NCBI GenBank assembly: GCA_013054445.1 | Contig: JAAMPI010000945.1 | Location: 1 to 22,540 of the forward strand | Length of the DNA stretch: 22,540 bases | Reading direction: 5' to 3' | Source: Cudoniella acicularis | Lineage: Eukaryota; Ascomycota; Leotiomycetes; Helotiales; Helotiaceae | In this document: piece after piece, positions 21,046 through 22,540 of the stretch | Layout of the letters: the number at the start of each line of letters is the position of its first letter | Position numbering within the stretch: the first letter of the stretch is position 1 | Translations under genes and position numbers: made by a program | The notes under the pieces: generated by a model | What the model was told of the DNA's origin: nothing | The model's input: only the letters and a program-made list of their open reading frames with translations | The model's database searches: none

Positions 21046-21122
21046 CTACCCTCCCCCAGTTTAGTTGTCAGGTGGGGCCAGCGAAATCTGGTGATAAAAC
21101 TAATTAAACCGGGGGGGATAGA
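21046..21122. repeat. Imperfect palindrome, possible transposon end
   Basis: The left arm 21046-21068 begins CTACCCTCCCCCAGTTTAG. The reverse complement of 21098-21122 begins CTATCCCCCCCGGTTTAAT. About three quarters of positions match, with transitions among the differences. The poly-C then GTTTA pattern resembles ends of fungal Tc1/mariner (Fot/pogo-like) elements. It lies 170-250 bp beyond the transposase relic at 21292-21770 and may be its degraded end or a separate small element. Confidence 0.4.
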
Positions 21123-21291
21123 CTATAGTAAACATTGTGCACGCAGAAGATTACAGTCGTTACGAAGGCTAGATTTTAAAGTAATGAGCCATGCACGCGA
21201 TTTCCCAAAACCCTAAAATATTAGCATTTGGACCCTATATTAATTATATGACCATTTAATGATTTTAATTGCGATCTATAGAAATTATTGC

Positions 21292-21770
21292 CTCCCTCGT
21301 TATTATATATCCTTTGATTGTTTTCTAGTATCTTAGTAATCTATCTACGAATCGCATCTTGCTCTAAAACTTCCTATTCGGCGTACCATGCTCTCGCTGT
21401 CCATTTGAGGGTATTAGGGTGATTCCAAGCGTTTGTAATCCTTATTCTCATAGGCATCAAAGCTTTCTTAATAGCGTTCATGTCGGGGGAGTTACCAGAG
21501 TGCTCTAGCACCTCAACTCCTTCCCTTTAGAATAGCTCTATTATATAATAACTAGTATAAGAAGAGGTATTGTTTTGTTAGAAAATAGGACCTAGAACAT
21601 TAAGATTATCAGGATCGTGCGGGCGTTAGAGGCTAGCCTTACACATATAAGGAATGACTAAAGGCTCTACTATTTCGTATCTGTATCTTATGTAATCGAT
21701 GCCGCCTTCCCTGTTTCTTATAATATAATTAAGAGATAGTTCTTTCGAATTTTTTTTAAATAACGCTAAC
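21292..21770 (-). mobile_element. RIP-degraded Tc1/mariner-type DDE transposase relic
   Basis: One minus-strand frame reads, with interruptions: GGIDYIRYRYEIVEPLVIPY, then an N-N-T-S-S-Y stretch where DDE transposases of this kind have QDNAxxH, then SPDMNAIKKALMPMRIRIT (the usual SPDxNPIE block with the last catalytic acid), AWNHPNTLKWTARAWYAE, and a C-terminal end NNEGGN. In-frame TAG codons occur after ASL, GPIF, ELF, WYAE and IRR. The last two fit Trp TGG changed to TAG and the others Gln CAG to TAG, all C:G-to-T:A. Two catalytic acidic positions appear changed (D to N, E to K), again G-to-A. This is a dead copy. The N-terminal part and clear ends were not found. Confidence 0.72.
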
Positions 21771-22280
21771 TTACTAGGTTCTCGGATGACTTTATTATTG
21801 CTCGTTATAAGAGCTAGTAGACCCGTTGCTAGGCTGTAATTGATGCCTAGGCTGCTCTACGAAGTACTAGATAGAATACGATATAATAAATTCTCTAAAT
21901 AGCTTTAATTCGTAGTGAAGGCGGTGAGTGCTAAAGTAGGGTGCCTAGGTAATAGCGGTAAAGTAGCGACGAAGTAGTAAAATAGCGAGTGAACTAGAGA
22001 GGGGTAGAAGGGGTAGGGTAGATAGTACTATAGTAGTAAGTTATTAGGATCAGGTAACTAGAAGATTAAAAGTAAAGCTTCTAGAATACTCTAAATAAGC
22101 CTACCTAACATTTTAGAGATTATCTAATAGTAGAAAATATAATATACAAACTTTAGTTCTATCTAGCCTTTCTTTATTAGAGTTATTAAAATATATATAA
22201 TAGAAATCAATCTATTAAAATCAGCTATTTAAGCCTATAAAAGTCTTTTAGCTTATATAACCTATATATTATTATATTTA
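21771..22280. other. AT-rich decayed repeat DNA
   Basis: Rich in TAG, CTA and TTA words with stops in every frame. It probably contains the rest of the transposon and the downstream part of the ankyrin relic, but nothing can be assigned. Confidence 0.45.
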
Positions 22281-22540
22281 GTATCGAGTAATAGCTAGGC
22301 GACGGCTTCGTGCCCGTTCTTAGTAGCCTACGAGAACGGTGTCCGACTATCAGTATCCTTCGCGTCGGCCTCGACCTTACTAGTATCGAGTAGTATCGAG
22401 TAGTAGCTGGACGACGGCCCTATACCCGTTCTTAGTAGCCCACGAGAGCGGCGTCTAACCATTATTATCCTTCGCGTCGGCCTCGACCTTGCTAGTATCG
22501 AGTAGTAGCTAGGTGACGGCCTCGTGTCCGTTCCTAGCAG
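22281..22540 (-). pseudogene. Mutated ankyrin-repeat array (102-bp tandem units), cut by window edge
   Basis: On the DNA level, GTATCGAGTA recurs at 22281, 22383, 22393 and 22495: about two and a half 102-bp units plus a 10-bp local duplication. Read on the minus strand, each unit gives 34 residues of the ankyrin type: LLLDTSKVEADAKD, then TPLSWATKNGYRAVVQ. Stops interrupt it as TAG where ankyrin repeats of this class have Gln or Arg before TPLSW, Trp in TPxSW, and Gln before LLLD. The 10-bp duplication also shifts frame between two units. Fungal genes with such near-identical ankyrin repeats often carry HET, NACHT or similar N-terminal domains; that end would lie to the right, beyond the window. 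The changes are C-to-T/G-to-A, fitting RIP on tandem repeats. Confidence 0.75.

Noticed and set aside
1..22540. tRNA, rRNA genes or CRISPR arrays
   Set aside because: No convincing tRNA B-box and clover leaf, no rRNA-like stretch, and the only regular tandem array (right edge) is explained as ankyrin coding repeats.

Overview
The window reads as filamentous ascomycete nuclear DNA. Genes carry many short introns (about 47-110 nt) with GTAAGT-type donors, CTAAC/CTGAC-like branch sites and YAG acceptors. The families are typical of Pezizomycotina: HET domain, cytochrome P450, OPT oligopeptide transporter, fungal F-box-like protein, and Cys-rich secreted proteins. AT-rich blocks hold transposon debris with C-to-T (G-to-A) stop codons of the kind left by repeat-induced point mutation (RIP). 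A leotiomycete-like host is a guess from protein style, not shown by the sequence.

Layout, left to right. (1) 904-1920 (-) and 3299-4195 (+) are two divergent, paralogous four-exon genes for small secreted proteins with eight conserved cysteines; I do not recognise the family. (2) 4647-4843 is a short AT-rich inverted-repeat element (MITE-like). (3) 4924-6988 (-) is a HET-domain gene with one in-frame TGA. (4) 7610-9392 (+) is an F-box-like gene wrecked by at least three TGA codons and several frameshifts. (5) 10390-12159 (+) is a four-exon P450, complete except for one in-frame TGA. (6) 12312-12536 is a second small inverted-repeat element. (7) 13081-14504 (+) is a Cys-rich, Ser/Thr-rich, membrane-anchored surface protein gene broken by three stops and a frameshift. 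(8) 15535-15927 (+) is a small intact gene (103 aa). (9) 16822-20424 (-) is an intact OPT oligopeptide transporter of about 20 exons. (10) 20830-22540 is decayed DNA: a Tc1/mariner-type transposase relic and, at the right edge, a 102-bp tandem array that decodes on the minus strand as mutated ankyrin repeats.

The genes do not form one pathway. Intact genes (secreted pair, small protein, transporter) are mixed with four protein genes that keep their architecture but carry nonsense changes. This suggests an accessory region where surface, recognition and metabolism genes are being lost next to RIP-affected repeats. The most novel item is the eight-cysteine secreted pair. The most instructive re-reading is that the right-edge minisatellite is a relic of an ankyrin-repeat gene.
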